Below are positions 20,340-21,647 of a stretch of 21,647 bases of DNA, one piece after another. The notes beneath the pieces were generated by a model. The model saw only the letters and a program-made list of their open reading frames with translations, had not been told where the DNA came from and made no database searches. Origin of the DNA: Reticulitermes lucifugus (taxonomy: Eukaryota; Arthropoda; Insecta; Blattodea; Rhinotermitidae); the NCBI GenBank assembly GCA_026260175.1, contig JAKCWW010000228.1, positions 41,722-63,368 of the forward strand, in the 5' to 3' direction. How positions within the stretch are numbered: the first letter of the stretch is position 1; each line of letters opens with the position of its first letter. The translations under genes and the position numbers were made by a program.

Positions 20340-20760
20340 GTCATCCGCCTTGACGGGCGAGATCTTGATGCTCCTGGAGGGTCCTATGTTGACCACGAGG
20401 GAAGGCACCACGCGGTGGTGATGGTGGTCCGTCGCCAGGGTTGTGGCGGGGCTCGGACTGCTGGCCAGACGACAACCACCGCCGCCCCCGCCTCCACCCC
20501 CGCACGGCTCCGGCCGTCCCCAACACCAGCCGCCCCCCGATCGCTCCACCACGGCGATGGCCGACGACAACTTCTACCGTCGGGTAGAAAACAGAGAGGA
20601 CACAACGAGTCCTCGAAAAGCCACGTGCCAGCACCGCACAGTCACAGTCACAGTCACTGTCAGCTCGAGCTTCGTTCTCAAGCAACGTCACGACACACGG
20701 ATCGGAACACTACTGCGCCAGTATACCTTACCGGCTTCTGGACGTTTGAGGAAACTACAC
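20340..20760 (-). other. Probable 5' UTR, CG-rich, ATG-free
   Basis: Strongly GC- and CpG-rich compared with the rest of the window. Between the CAT at 20342 and the next CAT at 20762 (plus strand) there is no ATG on the minus strand. It contains G runs of 6, 4, 5 and 5 on the sense strand (20485-20538), a CACAGT triplication (20637-20654) and a CRE-like TGACGT core near 20686. A possible donor, CCG|GTAAGGT, is at about 20725-20733 on the minus strand, so the UTR may be interrupted by a short intron ending near 20574. Confidence 0.4.
20637..20660. repeat. Short CACAGT microsatellite
   Basis: Three CACAGT units plus a CACTGT variant. On the sense (minus) strand of the putative gene it reads as GTGACT repeats inside the 5' UTR. 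Confidence 0.8.
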
Positions 20761-20985
20761 GCATGCGCATTGGCAAAGCTCCCATTCTCCAAGCACCGCC
20801 TCTTAGATATTGCTATTGGTTACGTGCAGACCCCTCCCTTGCTGTTATCAACGCGAGCGACTACCGGCAGCTGGAGATGAAAAGAAAATGGCTGCTTGGT
20901 AGTTGCCTGTATCATCGATCCAAGTCCTTCCTCCCGTGAAACACATCGACCGCCCAGTACCATGCATAGCAGGCATCCAATCAGA
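20755..20985 (-). promoter_or_regulatory. TATA-less CpG-type promoter with NRF1, CCAAT and YY1-like sites
   Basis: GCATGCGC at 20761-20768 is the core of the palindromic NRF1 site. Directly adjacent, and again at 20815-20819, ATTGG reads as CCAAT on the minus strand. A third CCAAT (20977-20981) is on the plus strand. AAAATGGCTGC at about 20885-20895 resembles a YY1 site. No TATA box at a fitting distance. The combination is typical of housekeeping-type promoters, which are often bidirectional. The minus direction is preferred because the CG-rich, ATG-free transcript and the splice donor lie on that side. Confidence 0.5.
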
Positions 20986-21589
20986 ACGTAGTTTGTCCTG
21001 ATTGTTCATAATAGAATTCAAACTAGTGATGCATATTTAATTTCTGAACTATACCCACTGTACAATTCTGTGTGCGAAACGAGTGACGTAATTACATGGA
21101 ATATTTTTCTGCTACTGAAAATAGTTTCAGTGTTACAGCACGAAACTTGTACGAGTTGATGTGTTTTGTACGGCGGTGTCTGCCGACACTTGGAGCTCCG
21201 GTGTTTTGTGTGGTGTCGGCACTGCAAAGGCCGCGTACGTAGGCAATGTTCATACGGACAGTAGCAGAGCTGTGGCAATGACGTGAGGGATAAATGCTTG
21301 AGGAGTATTACAATCACAGATTTATATTTAAAACATGAACGTGTTGTAACGAATACATAATAGCAGCGCCTCTCATATTACACAGCCTAAGGAACTTTCT
21401 TCTGTATTCAGCTCGCCTACAATAATACAAAATTGACCCTACTTCTTTTGTCTGCAGTCGGTTATAGCTCAACACTTCGACTTTCCAAAAGCCATGAATA
21501 TGTCTATGTCTTCCCTGTTATGGAATTAAGTTTCAAATACTGAGAAATTAAAGATTTAATTTAAATAACATCCGTTAAATGACTTAGAG
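20986..21589. other. No recognisable gene; sequence upstream of the candidate promoter
   Basis: Composition drops back toward AT-rich, with a GC-richer patch at 21170-21240 (GGTGTCTGCCGACACTTGG and a TGGTGTCGGCA word: two inverted GTGTC/GACAC-type pieces). The minus-strand frame 21317-21018 has no recognisable motif. No exon for a divergent transcript was identified. Confidence 0.4.
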
Positions 21590-21592
21590 CCG

Positions 21593-21647
21593 ATCCCAGT
21601 GGCCGCGCGGTCTAAGGCGTGGGTCTGCGGCCGCTCGCTTGCTGGGA
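21593..21647 (+). mobile_element. tRNA-Leu-derived SINE, 5' head, cut by window end
   Basis: TGGCCGCGCGGTCTAAGGCG (21600-21619) equals the D-arm of eukaryotic tRNA-Leu (TGGCCGAGCGGTCTAAGGCG) apart from one A-to-C change. The pol III A box (TGGCCGCGCGG, 21600-21610) therefore keeps all but the central A. Seven bases of acceptor-like sequence precede it. The following part does not form a proper anticodon stem, which argues for a SINE rather than a functional tRNA. The B box and body lie beyond the window. Confidence 0.7.

Noticed and set aside
20341..20691. Minus-strand open frame of 116 codons in the CG island
   Set aside because: Begins at GTG, contains no in-frame ATG, and is low-complexity R/G/P. 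It fits UTR better than coding.
20415..20939. Plus-strand open frame of 174 codons (and a proline-rich one at 20443-20880)
   Set aside because: The first opens at GTG with an ATG two codons later, the second only at GTG. They arise from the CG-rich, stop-poor composition and the proline run is the complement of the G-rich UTR. No family is recognisable. An internal ATG at 20556 has a good context, but no donor or further exon supports it.
1..21647. CRISPR arrays, bacterial operons, phage or viral genes
   Set aside because: No regularly spaced repeats, no ribosome-binding sites with long ORFs, and no viral polymerase or capsid motifs were seen.

Overview
The window looks like a non-coding, transposon-littered stretch of an arthropod nuclear genome. 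It is AT-rich (roughly 35-38% GC by eye), stops are dense in all six frames, and there is no conserved multi-codon gene body, no Shine-Dalgarno/operon structure, no rRNA and no complete tRNA. The transposon debris points to an insect, most likely a polyneopteran close to cockroaches. The clues are a non-LTR reverse-transcriptase tail and a SINE whose wording I recall from cockroach sequence, and a strong excess of the palindrome TAGGCCTA. That assignment rests on memory, not on a search.

Layout. Positions 1-456 hold the 5' end of a PIF/Harbinger-type DNA transposon on the minus strand, with the broken start of its MADF/Myb-like ORF. Positions 3501-3755 hold a frameshifted C-terminal tail of a non-LTR retrotransposon reverse transcriptase (minus). 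Positions 4333-4577 look like an old SINE. Positions 11018-11405 hold an internally deleted IS630/Tc1/mariner-type transposon with the C-terminus of its transposase (minus). Positions 12495-12830 carry three diverged copies of an ~84-bp unit, one inverted and two in tandem. Positions 14229-14433 form a near-perfect inverted repeat of about 200 bp. The last 55 bases are the head of a tRNA-Leu-derived SINE cut by the window edge.

The only sign of a host gene is at 20313-20985. It is a CG-rich island with an NRF1-type site, CCAAT boxes and a YY1-like site. Below it on the minus strand are 417 nt with no ATG, then an ATG 19 nt before a GTGAGT splice donor. This reads as promoter, 5' UTR and the first few codons of an unidentified minus-strand gene. 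Its first intron would then run leftward and could contain most of the transposon debris seen here.

The most interesting signal is a small RNA-like motif found six times at four unrelated places and on both strands: CTGANGA, one pyrimidine, a 4-5 bp stem-loop, GAAAC, then a short self-complementary segment. It matches the hammerhead-ribozyme core, except that every copy carries one extra pyrimidine after CTGANGA.
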